Shown here: one piece after another, positions 45,901 to 53,768 of the stretch
Position numbering within the stretch: position 1 is the first letter of the stretch
Layout: the number at the start of each line of letters is the position of its first letter
Origin: an uncultured Croceitalea sp.
GTDB lineage: Bacteria > Bacteroidota > Bacteroidia > Flavobacteriales > Flavobacteriaceae
Direction of reading: 5' to 3'
Assembly: GCA_947499565.1 (NCBI GenBank)
Contig: CANMOV010000001.1
Span: 1,302,001 to 1,366,000 of the forward strand
Length of the DNA: 64,000 nt
Program-made: the position numbers and the translations under genes
The notes under the pieces: generated by a model
Database searches by the model: none
What the model saw: only the letters and a program-made list of their open reading frames with translations
What the model was told of the DNA's origin: nothing

Positions 45901-46310
45901 TTTTTCTCCTTTGTAATCTGTTTATCCTCTTTTGAAGCTAGCTCCATTGTCCAAATATTATCTGAACCACTTTTATCCGAAATAAATACCAATGACTTTC
46001 CATCTGGGCTATATCGCGGATGAACATCATAAGAAATACCAGAAGTTAGCTGTGTTGCCTTTCCTCCTGCAATAGGAATAGAATAAATGTCACCCATTAA
46101 ATCAAAAACAATAGTTTGTCCGTCTGGGCTCACATCTAGTGAAATCCATGTGCCTTCATCGGCAGTAAATTCAACAGTACGTTCAGGTTCTAATGGCAAT
46201 TCTTTTGTTGCCTTCTTTGTAGAATCTTTTTCTTTTTCTTGAGAGAAAGTGCTTGAAAAACTAAAAAGCACAACAAGCATTAAAAAAATGCTTTGAATAC
46301 GATTTTGCAT
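42912..46310 (-). CDS. PD40 beta-propeller amidohydrolase, secreted
   Basis: The 1132-residue protein has a signal peptide. An N-terminal TolB/PD40-type propeller spans about residues 45-640, with repeated SPDGxxLVF motifs. After a lysine-rich, low-complexity linker (KKTEKKSDSTKTDKKDDKDK, near 680-710) an amidohydrolase domain runs from about 735 to 1110. Its first metal site VPGFVDVHAHMRP (HxH) is intact, with a later HGQLQG. Propellers of this kind are thought to bind peptides or polymers. The substrate of the enzyme is unknown; cyclic peptide or imide cleavage is typical of related proteins. Length and linker are normal for this architecture in Bacteroidota. Confidence 0.9.
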   Translation of the reverse strand: MQNRIQSIFLMLVVLFSFSSTFSQEKEKDSTKKATKELPLEPERTVEFTADEGTWISLDVSPDGQTIVFDLMGDIYSIPIAGGKATQLTSGISYDVHPRYSPDGKSLVFISDKSGSDNIWTMELASKEDKQITKEKKHNFFSAEWTPDGDYIVGVKGRRNIKPHIYHKDGGSGSQLVGEPKNIKLIDPAFSADGKLLYFSQRRNSWNYNAQLPQYQIGTYDMEDSDMATITSKYGSAFTPTLSPDGNWLVFGTRFEAETGLVIRNLKTGNEEWLAYPVQRDEQESIAPLGVLPAMSFTPDSKNLIASYGGKIYSISIANNTATEIPFSADVKLDMGPLLQFKYPITDDAEAFATQIRNAKPSPDGSKLAFTALNRLYVMDYPNGTPRRLTTNDFIEAHPSWSPDGKFLVFTTWKQGGGDVYKVNVDGRARISKLTNTSGVYTYPEWSYNSNRIAFHRGSAQVFEDLVGPLSRRTAEDLVWINADGGTITIIDKTKGRVRPHFTKVDDRVYLYQGGKGLISMRWDGTDIKEHLKLKGIVTYGSQDIFHDAFGGHDILSGKNGYEEPNDQSSQPQEIRISPDGKSVLAKINNDVYKVTIPRYGKTPTISLAKADNAAFPAVKLTVMGGEFPVWSSDSKKVHWSLGSSFFGYDLAAGQKFTDSIAAAKKKEKELKKTEKKSDSTKTDKKDDKDKKEEKKFEADEVHIKVPYKRDIPKGNLLLKGGRLITMEGKNVIENGDILIENNRIKAIGASGSLTIPNGTKEINVSGKTIVPGFVDVHAHMRPAWGIHKNQVWSYSANLAYGVTTTRDPQTGTTDVLTYADMVESGQLDGPRIYSTGPGLGFWFYKLNSLEQTKDVLKQYSNYFDTKTIKMYLVGNRQQRQWVIEACKELKLMPTTEGGLDFKLNMTQLLDGYPGHEHSFPIYPIYDDVLKTVAESKMAVTPTLLVSYGGPWAENYYYSRENVWGDEKIQYFTPYGDLARKSRRRPGWFMDEEHVFKKHAEFMKELVEADGLAGIGSHGQLQGLGFHWELWSVASAGMNNHDALRVATIVGAEAIGLDGDLGSLEVGKLADIIILNENPLTNLRNTNTISHVVKNGKVYDANSLDEVWPKEQKAAPFLWQTKKPEGLPGLKK

Positions 46311-46404
46311 GTTGGTAGTTTGATTAATTAGTTGTCTTGTAAGATAACTAAACTACCTGGAAATAAGAATATGTGTTAACTTAGAAATAACAATTAGGAA
46401 AATT

Positions 46405-46833
46405 CTATTCTTCTTCTGAAGCTTTTGCTTCTTCATCAGAGGATTCTGAAAAATCTGTAATACCGTTATCATTAAGAATATTATACCATTGTATGATTTT
46501 CTTAATATCACTTGCATAAACACGGTCTTCATCGTAATTAGGGAGAATCTCAAAAAAATACTCCTCTAATTTTATTTTTTCTTCTTTATGACCAATTGAA
46601 GTTTTTCCACCTTTTTCTTTTTCATTAATCTTTTTAAAAACTTCTCTAAGTGGTACTTCTTCTTCTAAAGTATAAATGGCTATTTCAGATAACACACTAA
46701 CATTGTTACGCAAACTTACGGTAACTCTTTTACCATCTAAAAGTGATTCACCAACAAATCCAGCACGAGTTTGCGTAAGTAATTTATAAAGACCTGGTTT
46801 ACCACCAATAGAAAGAATTTTATCTAATGCCAT
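46405..46833 (-). CDS. DUF5606 domain protein
   Basis: The 142-residue protein has the conserved start MALDKILSIGGKPGLYKLL and a short beta-rich DUF5606 domain (VGESLLDGKRVTVSLRNNVSVLSEI), followed by a helical acidic tail ending SSDEEAKASEEE. It is cytoplasmic and typical of Bacteroidota. I start at ATG 46833, which removes three residues from the longest frame. It precedes the amidohydrolase gene and follows def on the same strand (46 nt apart). No function is established. Confidence 0.88.
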   Translation of the reverse strand: MALDKILSIGGKPGLYKLLTQTRAGFVGESLLDGKRVTVSLRNNVSVLSEIAIYTLEEEVPLREVFKKINEKEKGGKTSIGHKEEKIKLEEYFFEILPNYDEDRVYASDIKKIIQWYNILNDNGITDFSESSDEEAKASEEE

Positions 46834-46888
46834 TATCAACAAAATTTATGGGCGCAAAATTATACTTTTAGATGAGAAAGCAAGTTTT

Positions 46889-47479
46889 TTAACGTGCTTT
46901 TTTAATATTAGGAAAACGCATTTTATAATCAATATTAATTTTCCCTTTCGAAATTTTATCCAAACGATTCTTCAACAACCTTTTCTTAAGAGAGGATAAC
47001 TTATCTGTAAACAAGATTCCTTCTATATGATCATATTCGTGCTGGATTACACGTGCTAAAAGCCCATTATAGGTTTCGGTATGCGATTTGAAGCTTTCAT
47101 CTAGGTAAGTGATTTTAATAGTATCTTTTCTATTAACATCTTCCCTTATATCTGGTATACTCAAGCATCCTTCATTAAAAGGCCAATCTTCTCCACTTTC
47201 TTCCTCAATTTTGGCATTAATGAATACTTTTTTAAATCCATTTAACGCTTTCTGCTCTTCATCCGATAAGTCCTCATCTTCAGAAAAAGGAGTAGTGTCC
47301 ACCAAAAAAACTCTGATCGGAAGTCCTATTTGAGGTGCAGCTAGGCCAACACCATTAGCATTGTACATGGTCTCCCACATATTTACTAATAACTCTTTTA
47401 ATTTGGGGTACGCCTTGGTAATATCAGTTGCTTTCCTTCTTAAAACCGGGTCACCGTAGGCTATTATTGGTAAAATCAT
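46889..47479 (-). CDS. def: Peptide deformylase
   Basis: Peptide deformylase removes the formyl group from nascent proteins using a metal ion. All three motifs are visible: NGVGLAAPQIG (motif 1), EGCLSIPDI (motif 2, with the metal Cys) and QHEYDHIEG (HExxH, motif 3). The 196 residues fit a type-1 enzyme with a slightly long C-terminus and an acidic insert (FSEDEDLSDEE), which is common in Bacteroidota. It lies 3 nt from the ruvX stop and is probably co-transcribed. Confidence 0.96.
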   Translation of the reverse strand: MILPIIAYGDPVLRRKATDITKAYPKLKELLVNMWETMYNANGVGLAAPQIGLPIRVFLVDTTPFSEDEDLSDEEQKALNGFKKVFINAKIEEESGEDWPFNEGCLSIPDIREDVNRKDTIKITYLDESFKSHTETYNGLLARVIQHEYDHIEGILFTDKLSSLKKRLLKNRLDKISKGKINIDYKMRFPNIKKAR

Positions 47480-47482
47480 AAA

Positions 47483-47893
47483 TTATTTTCTGTCTAAATA
47501 TGCTTGTAAGATTAATGTGGCGCTAATCTCATCTACTAATGCTTTGTTCTGTCTTTGCTTCTTTTTCACCCCTGAAGTAATCATACTTTGTACTGCCATT
47601 TTCGAGGTAAACCTTTCATCTTGCCTTTCAACAGGCATATTAGGGAATCGCGTGGTAAATTTATTTAAAAATTTTTGAATCAATTCTTCAGATTCTGAAG
47701 CAGAACCGTTCATTTGCTTAGGTTCACCTATAATTATCCTCTCTACTTTCTCTTGAACAAAATAAGCCTTCAAAAAATCTAGCAACTTAGCTGTATCGAC
47801 AGTGGTTAGACCTGACGCAATGAGTTGTATTTCATCCGTAATAGCAATTCCCGTGCGAACTTTTCCATAATCTAAAGCCAGTAAACGTGCCAT
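47483..47893 (-). CDS. ruvX: Putative Holliday junction resolvase YqgF/RuvX
   Basis: YqgF-type RNase H fold nucleases act in Holliday-junction resolution or 16S rRNA end processing. The catalytic Asp is in LALDYGKVRTG, with IIIGEP and DERFTS following and the final Asp in LVDEISA. The 136 residues from ATG 47893 match the family. The frame stays open to 47992, but that extension crosses the divergent dapD promoter region and is rejected. The gene shares a short, mirrored promoter region with dapD and leads the run ruvX, def, DUF5606. Confidence 0.94.
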   Translation of the reverse strand: MARLLALDYGKVRTGIAITDEIQLIASGLTTVDTAKLLDFLKAYFVQEKVERIIIGEPKQMNGSASESEELIQKFLNKFTTRFPNMPVERQDERFTSKMAVQSMITSGVKKKQRQNKALVDEISATLILQAYLDRK

Positions 47894-47907
47894 TATTGAT
47901 TTTTTGG

Positions 47908-47915
47908 CAAAAATA
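47908..47915 (-). promoter_or_regulatory. -7 box of ruvX (TATTTTTG)
   Basis: On the minus strand TATTTTTG fits TAnnTTTG and is followed by CCAAAAA and then the ATG of ruvX 14 nt after the box. The leader of the mRNA would be very short. The same arrangement appears for dapD in the opposite direction. Confidence 0.45.
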
Positions 47916-47968
47916 GCCCTAAAAATGTTATGCCTATAAATTTGACATAAATATTGTATTGATACGTT

Positions 47969-47976
47969 TATATTTG
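47969..47976 (+). promoter_or_regulatory. -7 box of dapD (TATATTTG)
   Basis: TATATTTG matches TAnnTTTG and is followed by CCAAAAA and the dapD ATG 14 nt later. A TTTG at 47941-47944 could be the -33 box, although its 24-bp spacing is a little long. Confidence 0.5.
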
Positions 47977-47990
47977 CCAAAAATTGAAGC

Positions 47991-48806
47991 ATGACAGCCT
48001 TAAGAACACAAATAGAGAATGCCTGGGAAAATAGAGAACTCCTAAAAGAAACTAAAACTCAAAATGCAATACGGGAAGTAATTTCTTTGCTTGATGATGG
48101 CAAGTTACGTTGTGCAGAGCCTACCGCAAATGGATGGCAAATTAATGAGTGGGTAAAAAAGGGAGTGGTTCTTTATTTTCCAATTCAAAAAATGGAAGTT
48201 CTTGAAGCTGGAATTTTTGAATACCATGACAAGATTCCTTTAAAAAGAGGATACCAAGAAAAAGGAATTCGTGTTGTGCCACACGCAGTTGCACGCCATG
48301 GCGCTTATATTTCTTCTGGTACTATTTTGATGCCAAGCTATGTAAATATTGGTGCTTATGTAGATGAAGGCACTATGGTTGACACATGGGCAACAGTAGG
48401 TAGTTGTGCCCAAATTGGAAAAAATGTACATTTAAGTGGTGGAGTTGGTATTGGTGGCGTTTTAGAACCATTACAAGCTGCACCTGTTATTATTGAAGAT
48501 AATGCTTTTATAGGCTCTCGTTGTATTGTGGTTGAAGGTGTAAAAGTAGAAAAAGAAGCTGTTTTAGGAGCTAACGTAGTACTTACTGCTTCTACTAAAA
48601 TTATTGATGTAACTGGTGACAAGCCTATTGAAAGAAAAGGGGTAGTACCTTCTGGCTCTGTCGTAATTCCTGGCAGTTACACAAAAAGTTTTAAGGCTGG
48701 TGATTACCAAGTTCCCTGTGCTTTGATCATTGGAAAACGCAAAGAGAGTACCAACAAAAAAACTTCACTGAATGATGCTCTTCGCGAGTATGATGTAGCA
48801 GTTTAA
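47991..48806 (+). CDS. dapD: Tetrahydrodipicolinate N-succinyltransferase
   Basis: DapD carries out the succinylation step of lysine and diaminopimelate synthesis. The 271-residue length, the N-terminal helical domain and the left-handed beta-helix hexapeptide repeats over about residues 100-220 are all as expected (for example VNIGAYVDEGTMVDTWATVG and AQIGKNVHLSGGVGIGGVLE). GSRCIVVEGVKV and the C-terminal KSFKAGDYQVPCALIIGKR also match. Its promoter mirrors that of ruvX. A GT9 gene follows after 9 nt, probably in the same transcript by chance of packing. Confidence 0.96.
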   Translation: MTALRTQIENAWENRELLKETKTQNAIREVISLLDDGKLRCAEPTANGWQINEWVKKGVVLYFPIQKMEVLEAGIFEYHDKIPLKRGYQEKGIRVVPHAVARHGAYISSGTILMPSYVNIGAYVDEGTMVDTWATVGSCAQIGKNVHLSGGVGIGGVLEPLQAAPVIIEDNAFIGSRCIVVEGVKVEKEAVLGANVVLTASTKIIDVTGDKPIERKGVVPSGSVVIPGSYTKSFKAGDYQVPCALIIGKRKESTNKKTSLNDALREYDVAV

Positions 48807-48815
48807 AATATTTAA

Positions 48816-49895
48816 ATGAAAAAGATTCTTGTCATACAACAAAAAATGATTGGCGATGTATTGGCAAGTACCTTAATTTGCCAACATCTTAAAATTCACT
48901 TCCCAGAATCTGAAATTCATTTTGTTATAAATGAACATACCAGGGCTGTAGTTGATGGCAATCCTTCTATTGACAAAATAGTTCTATTTAAACATAAATT
49001 TAAAAAAGAGAAGTCCCAGTTTTATAGGTTTTTAAAGGAAATAAAAAATGAACGGTATGATGTTGTTATTGATGTATACTGTAAGCTGGAGAGTAACCTA
49101 ATAAGTTATTTTTCACAAGCAGCCATCAAAATTTCATACAAAAAATGGTATTCCAAATTCATTTACGACCATTTGTTTAGCTATTCTCAAAACCCAGATA
49201 CTAAATTAGGGTTGGCAATTGAAAATAGACTTTTACTGCTCTCCCCTCTTACCTCTAATCTCAAAAAACCAGAATTAGCACCAAAAATATTTCTTACTAA
49301 TGAAGAAATAAAAGCAGCTGAGAAACTTTTAAAAGAGCATAAAGTAGATACTTCTAAAAAAGTATTTATGATTGGCATTTTAGGGAGTAGTCCTATTAAA
49401 AGTTACCCATTAGAATATCTGGCTAAAGTAATTGACTATTTGACTGAAGCCTATGAAATAACTCTACTTTTTAATTATATTCCTAGTCAAAAACCTAATG
49501 TCTTAGAGCTTCTTAATTTATGTTCTACAAAATCTAAAAAAGCTATTAGAGAGCATATTTTTTGTCCTTCGCTAAGAGAGTTTTTAGGGTTATTAAGTAT
49601 TTGCGATGCTTATATTGGTAATGAGGGTGGTGCAACTAATATGTCTAAAGCATTAGATATTCCTAATTTTTCTATTTTTTCACCTTGGATAAATAAAAAA
49701 GCCTGGTTAACCTACAATCAAAATACCACTAACCGCGCTGTTCATTTGGGAGATTATTTGGAAAACGATATCAATCTAATTCCTAAAAAGGAGCGAAAGA
49801 AAAATTCGTTAGAGCTATACCAACGTTTTAAACCAGAATATTTTAAAGAGGAATTATTAAACTTTGTCAAAAGTGAAGTCTTCTGTAACCAGTAA
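48816..49895 (+). CDS. GT9 glycosyltransferase (heptosyltransferase family)
   Basis: The 359-residue protein has the GT-B fold of ADP-heptose:LPS transferases. Typical blocks are the N-terminal KKILVIQQKMIGDVLASTLI, the central Rossmann region (IGILGSSPIKSYPLEYLA) and the C-terminal CDAYIGNEGGATNMSKALDIP that contacts the donor. It has no membrane segment and should act at the inner face of the inner membrane in surface-glycan or LPS-core synthesis. It heads a cluster of five surface-glycan genes. Its 3' end overlaps a convergent gene by 39 nt. The sugar is not known. Confidence 0.9.
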   Translation: MKKILVIQQKMIGDVLASTLICQHLKIHFPESEIHFVINEHTRAVVDGNPSIDKIVLFKHKFKKEKSQFYRFLKEIKNERYDVVIDVYCKLESNLISYFSQAAIKISYKKWYSKFIYDHLFSYSQNPDTKLGLAIENRLLLLSPLTSNLKKPELAPKIFLTNEEIKAAEKLLKEHKVDTSKKVFMIGILGSSPIKSYPLEYLAKVIDYLTEAYEITLLFNYIPSQKPNVLELLNLCSTKSKKAIREHIFCPSLREFLGLLSICDAYIGNEGGATNMSKALDIPNFSIFSPWINKKAWLTYNQNTTNRAVHLGDYLENDINLIPKKERKKNSLELYQRFKPEYFKEELLNFVKSEVFCNQ

Positions 49896-50528
49896 TACCT
49901 GATATGCATCTATAACAATTCTCCATCCTTTTTTAACCATATAGGCAATCACAAGTTTACCTTTTCCTCCATTAGGCAAATCACAGTCATCAATTAAGAC
50001 AATACTATTCTCATGTAATTTATCTTCAATTGCTTTAAACTCCAATAAATGGTGTTCTTGACTCTTTTTTTGTACTTCTACATCGCTGCTATAGTCATAA
50101 CTATCCAAATAAAGTAAATCTACTTGGTCATTAAATTCATCTAAAAATCGCAAAGAATCGGAATGATGAATCCTTACAACTTTATTTAAGTTTTGATTAT
50201 CCACTTCTTGCTGGGCATTTCTGCAAGATTCTTCACTAATATCAACAGAATGTACAAAAGCATTATTTTCTTTAGCCCATTTACCAAATACTATAGTAGC
50301 TGCACCATTACTTTTTGCTCCTCTTAATCCTTCTCTTGAAGTACCAGTTTCAATAATGATTTTCGCATCGATAGCATTCATTAAATCCATCGCCTTTAAG
50401 AAACTATCTCTTCTCTTTCTAAAATCATATCTAAAAGGCATAAAAGGGTATAAAGACCTATGCTTTATAAACTTTCCAAGAAAAAAGGCGAAAATTCCTA
50501 GGGCAAGAATTCCAATAAACCAATCCAT
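49857..50528 (-). CDS. Membrane-anchored class I methyltransferase-like protein
   Basis: From ATG 50528 the 223-residue protein begins with a hydrophobic anchor (MDWFIGILALGIFAFFLGKF). A Rossmann-type SAM-binding region follows: IIIETGTSREGLRGA for motif I, VHSVDISEESCRNAQ for motif II and VDLLYLDSYDY for the acidic motif. It ends with DDCDLPNGGKGKL. It resembles Methyltransf_24 proteins that sit in glycan clusters, so O-methylation of a sugar is the natural guess. The frame continues upstream only through a TTG at 50573 with a poor start. The 3' end overlaps the GT9 gene by 39 nt. Confidence 0.78.
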   Translation of the reverse strand: MDWFIGILALGIFAFFLGKFIKHRSLYPFMPFRYDFRKRRDSFLKAMDLMNAIDAKIIIETGTSREGLRGAKSNGAATIVFGKWAKENNAFVHSVDISEESCRNAQQEVDNQNLNKVVRIHHSDSLRFLDEFNDQVDLLYLDSYDYSSDVEVQKKSQEHHLLEFKAIEDKLHENSIVLIDDCDLPNGGKGKLVIAYMVKKGWRIVIDAYQVLLVTEDFTFDKV

Positions 50529-50698
50529 AAAATATTTTTTCAAATATAAGCCAACCTTTTGCACTTTTTGCAATCTATAAAGTACAAGGTTGATAATTTG
50601 AAAAAAATACGAGGCGTAAGAAAAATACTTCTCAATACAATTTTATCTTCTTTTTTTTGTTATAGTTTTGCACCATCAAATCGCAAGAATACCAAATT

Positions 50699-51502
50699 AT
50701 GGCTGAAATGCACACCCCAAAGCAGAAGCTATCGGCATTAATTATTACCTACAATGAAATAGGTTACATTCAAAGATGTATTGAATCTATTTCATTCGCA
50801 GATGAGATTATTGTTGTTGACTCTTATAGTACAGATGGTACTTATGAGTATCTTCTAAATCAACCTAATGTAAAGGTTATACAAAATCCTTTTGCAAATT
50901 TTACGGCACAAAAATCGTATGCTTTAGAACAAGCGTCAAACGATTGGGTACTATTTGTTGATGCAGACGAGGTGGTTACAAAAAATTTGGAGTCTGAAAT
51001 TATTGAGACGGTTAACGACCCTAAATCTTGTGAAGCTTATTGGTTTTATAGAACATTTATGTTCCAAAATCAAAGGCTAAATTTTAGCGGTTGGCAGACG
51101 GATAAAAATCATCGTCTTTTCAGAAAGAGTAAAGTTAAATTTACGGATGCCAAGTTGGTACACGAAACTTTGGAAGTCGATGGGAACTCTTGCATTTTAA
51201 AAGAAAAATTAACCCACTACTGTTATAAAAACTTTGAGGATTATAAGTCCAAGATGCTTCACTATGGAAGACTTAAAGCAAAAGAGGCTTTTTATAAAGA
51301 AAAAAGCTTTAATTACTTGCTTTTAGTTGTAAAACCACTTTGGAAGTTCTTGTACCAGTATATATTACGTCTAGGTTTTTTAGATGGTAAAAAAGGGATT
51401 ACTGTTTGTTATTTAAACGCTTTGAGTACCTTGGAACGTTACCGGGAATTAAAACGTTTGGAAAAGAAAAATGAATTGGCTTACTATTTAGTTATGCCAT
51501 AG
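50699..51502 (+). CDS. GT2 glycosyltransferase, WaaE/KdtX-like
   Basis: The 267-residue GT-A enzyme starts SALIITYNEIGYIQRCIESI. It carries the nucleotide motif VDSYSTDGT and the metal motif VLFVDADEVV (DxD) near residue 85, with FSGWQTDKNHRLFRKSK and LVHETLEVDG as acceptor-side motifs. This pattern is shared with the beta-1,4-glucosyltransferases of LPS core, WaaE/KdtX. The convergent GT2 gene overlaps its last 19 nt. It probably belongs to the same glycan pathway as the GT9 gene. Confidence 0.87.
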   Translation: MAEMHTPKQKLSALIITYNEIGYIQRCIESISFADEIIVVDSYSTDGTYEYLLNQPNVKVIQNPFANFTAQKSYALEQASNDWVLFVDADEVVTKNLESEIIETVNDPKSCEAYWFYRTFMFQNQRLNFSGWQTDKNHRLFRKSKVKFTDAKLVHETLEVDGNSCILKEKLTHYCYKNFEDYKSKMLHYGRLKAKEAFYKEKSFNYLLLVVKPLWKFLYQYILRLGFLDGKKGITVCYLNALSTLERYRELKRLEKKNELAYYLVMP

Positions 51503-52302
51503 TGTGTCCACACATGTTTTTCAATCTTTGTTTCTTTTCTTATTTTCTTGTTTTTCGCAATTGATTCTGGAGTTTTATACCCTCTTTTATGGTCTAAATG
51601 AACGCAAACTGCACTGTATCTCAGCTGCTTAGATTTAAGTCCAAAATTAAAAAGTCGTTCTCCTAATTCTCTATCTTGACCGCCATACTGCATTCTTTCA
51701 TCAAAACCATTTACGTTTAAGATATCCTTTTTCCAACCAGAAGAATTATGTCCATTCCAACTTGCATTAGTTGGCGTTACTGTATTTAAAAGCTTAGAAA
51801 TAATTCCACTTGCCGTTAACTTATTATTCTTAAATGTTTTAGGAATACCTTTTTCTTTTAACCAATTAATTTGAAAACATTTTTGTTGTTCAATATCGTC
51901 TAAAGTAATTAGTTTAGAGATATTCATTGGTAACATATAATAACCTCCAGAGATAAAATATCCTTTTTGCTTATTTAAATAATGAACATGGACAAAATCT
52001 TCACGTGGAATACAATCTCCATCTGTCATAATAATATAATCAGCATTGCATGCTTCTACTGATTTATTTAAAATTCGAGATTTTTGAAAACCATCATCTT
52101 CCTGCCATACATGTACAATGTCATAGAACACTTGCTCTTTTAATTCTTCTAAGAGTTCTTTTGTTTTAGGTCCAGAACCATCGTCTGCAATGACAATTTC
52201 AAAATTTTTAAAGGTCTGACAATTAAAACCCCAAAGTACTTTCCTAAGCCATTCCTCAGCATTATAAGTACTAATTATTACAGATATTTTAGGTGATTCC
52301 AT
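51484..52302 (-). CDS. GT2 glycosyltransferase
   Basis: The 272-residue enzyme has the GT-A core: ISVIISTYNAEEWLRKVLWG, the UDP-binding IADDGSGPKTKEL and the DxD motif IMTDGDCIPREDF. The C-terminal part, GGQDRELGERLFNFGLKS, is like the N-terminal half of family 2 galactosyltransferases. There is no membrane segment. It is encoded convergently with the WaaE-like gene (19-nt overlap) and divergently from the GT-A gene at 52373. The sugar is unknown. Confidence 0.87.
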   Translation of the reverse strand: MESPKISVIISTYNAEEWLRKVLWGFNCQTFKNFEIVIADDGSGPKTKELLEELKEQVFYDIVHVWQEDDGFQKSRILNKSVEACNADYIIMTDGDCIPREDFVHVHYLNKQKGYFISGGYYMLPMNISKLITLDDIEQQKCFQINWLKEKGIPKTFKNNKLTASGIISKLLNTVTPTNASWNGHNSSGWKKDILNVNGFDERMQYGGQDRELGERLFNFGLKSKQLRYSAVCVHLDHKRGYKTPESIAKNKKIRKETKIEKHVWTHYGITK

Positions 52303-52372
52303 TCTGACAAAAATATAAATATTAAACTGTTCCGCTATATCTTTAATTTTGCAATAGTTGAAATTGATTTTT

Positions 52373-53194
52373 ATGAAAGTAAAAGAAATTCCTATTTCCC
52401 TTTTCCAATCATTTCGTTTGATGACTTTATCAAAAAAGAGATTAACTAATAGCGGACAAAATTCTCCTTTAATAGTTTCGCTAGCTACTATTCCTTCACG
52501 TCTTAATAGTGTCCATTTAACTATTAGGAGTATCCTAAACCAATCCGTACTTCCTGAAAAAATAATTTTGTGGTTACATAAAGATTTAAAAAGTAATATC
52601 CCTAAAAAACTTTCTGGGTTAGAAGGAGAATTTTTCGAGATTAAATTCTCTAAGCTTACGTCTTCGCATAGAAAACTTGTTAATACATTAAAAATATATC
52701 CGAATCATATCATTATTACCTGTGACGATGACATGATTTATAGGAAAAATTGGTTGAAAAATATTTACAATGCTCATCAAAATCATCCAACATCGATTAT
52801 TGCAAATCAAGTACGTTGTATTTCATATTATAATGATAAACTATTAGCCTACACCAAATGGGCTTCAATAAATGGTGTTTGCAACAATGCCAAAGCATTA
52901 TTACCAATAGGAGCCGGCGGAACACTTTACCCTCCAAATTCTTTATTTGAAGATGTAATAAATTCTGAGCTCTTTTTAAAATTAACGCCAACTACAGACG
53001 ATCTTTGGTTTAAAGCAATGTCTTTAAAACAAAATACTACTTCTTTACTTTCTGAGTACTTAACAAAAGAACCCATACCTATTTGGGGTTCACAAAATGT
53101 ATCCCTTAAAAAAGCTAATATTAAGGAAGACAAAAATAGAATTCAATGGCAGAAAGTTGCTGACCATTATAGCCTACATGAATTAATTAAATGA
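52373..53194 (+). CDS. GT-A type glycosyltransferase
   Basis: The 273-residue protein starts at ATG 52373; an upstream TTG would add five residues. It has an N-terminal region (SPLIVSLATIPSRLNSVHLTI) that repeats a GT-A start, the acidic metal motif IITCDDDMIYRKNW (DDD) near residue 120, and a late TTDDLWFKAMSL motif of acceptor or metal binding. This layout is seen in LPS-type transferases that lack classical GT2 signatures. It ends in an ATGA overlap with the next gene, a TsaC-type synthase, which is unrelated in function. Confidence 0.8.
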   Translation: MKVKEIPISLFQSFRLMTLSKKRLTNSGQNSPLIVSLATIPSRLNSVHLTIRSILNQSVLPEKIILWLHKDLKSNIPKKLSGLEGEFFEIKFSKLTSSHRKLVNTLKIYPNHIIITCDDDMIYRKNWLKNIYNAHQNHPTSIIANQVRCISYYNDKLLAYTKWASINGVCNNAKALLPIGAGGTLYPPNSLFEDVINSELFLKLTPTTDDLWFKAMSLKQNTTSLLSEYLTKEPIPIWGSQNVSLKKANIKEDKNRIQWQKVADHYSLHELIK

Positions 53195-53754
53195 TGACGA
53201 AAGAAATAAACAATTGTATTGAAGAATTAAAAAATGGTAATCTTATCCTCTACCCTACTGATACTGTATGGGGAATTGGTTGCGATGCAACTAATGAAGA
53301 AGCAGTTACTAAGGTATATCAATTAAAAAACAGAGAAGATAGCAAGGCATTAATTTGTTTGGTAGCCAATCAAGCTATGTTAGAAAGGTATGTTGAAAAG
53401 GTACCAGATGTGGCATACGATATCATTGATTTAGCTAACAAACCAACCACCATAGTTTTTGATAATCCAAAAGGTTTGGCAAAAAATCTAATTGCTCCAG
53501 ACAATACCATTGCGATACGGGTTGCTTCAGATAAATTTTGTCAATACCTAATCAATAAATTTGGAAAACCTATTGTCTCCACATCTGCAAATATCTCAGG
53601 TAACCCATCTCCAAAAAAGTTTTCAGTCATAACTAATGAAATTTTAACAGGAGTTGACTATGTGGTAAATTTGCATCAAGAAAAAGAAAATTCCTCTCCT
53701 TCATCTATCATTAAACTAAGTAATGATGGAACTGTGAAAGTAATTCGAGAATAA
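53191..53754 (+). CDS. tsaC: L-threonylcarbamoyladenylate synthase (TsaC/Sua5, YrdC domain)
   Basis: This enzyme makes threonylcarbamoyl-AMP for the t6A37 modification of tRNAs that read ANN codons. The 187-residue YrdC domain has the ATP and threonine-binding signature LYPTDTVWGIGCDA, TIAIRVASDKFC and STSANISGNPSPKKF. The length matches TsaC, without the Sua5 C-terminal domain. It overlaps the upstream GT-A gene by 4 nt and is followed after 14 nt by cca, which is also a tRNA-processing gene. Confidence 0.93.
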   Translation: MMTKEINNCIEELKNGNLILYPTDTVWGIGCDATNEEAVTKVYQLKNREDSKALICLVANQAMLERYVEKVPDVAYDIIDLANKPTTIVFDNPKGLAKNLIAPDNTIAIRVASDKFCQYLINKFGKPIVSTSANISGNPSPKKFSVITNEILTGVDYVVNLHQEKENSSPSSIIKLSNDGTVKVIRE

Positions 53755-53768
53755 TTTAGTTTGGGTAA

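Noticed and set aside
39709-46310. A complete polysaccharide utilisation locus
   Set aside because: No SusC/SusD pair, no hybrid two-component regulator and only one glycoside hydrolase.
46353-46553. A 66-codon minus-strand frame overlapping the DUF5606 gene
   Set aside because: It uses another frame of the same strand inside a well-supported conserved gene.
47894-47992. N-terminal extension of RuvX
   Set aside because: It would run across the divergent dapD promoter and has no family match; ATG 47893 gives the standard start.
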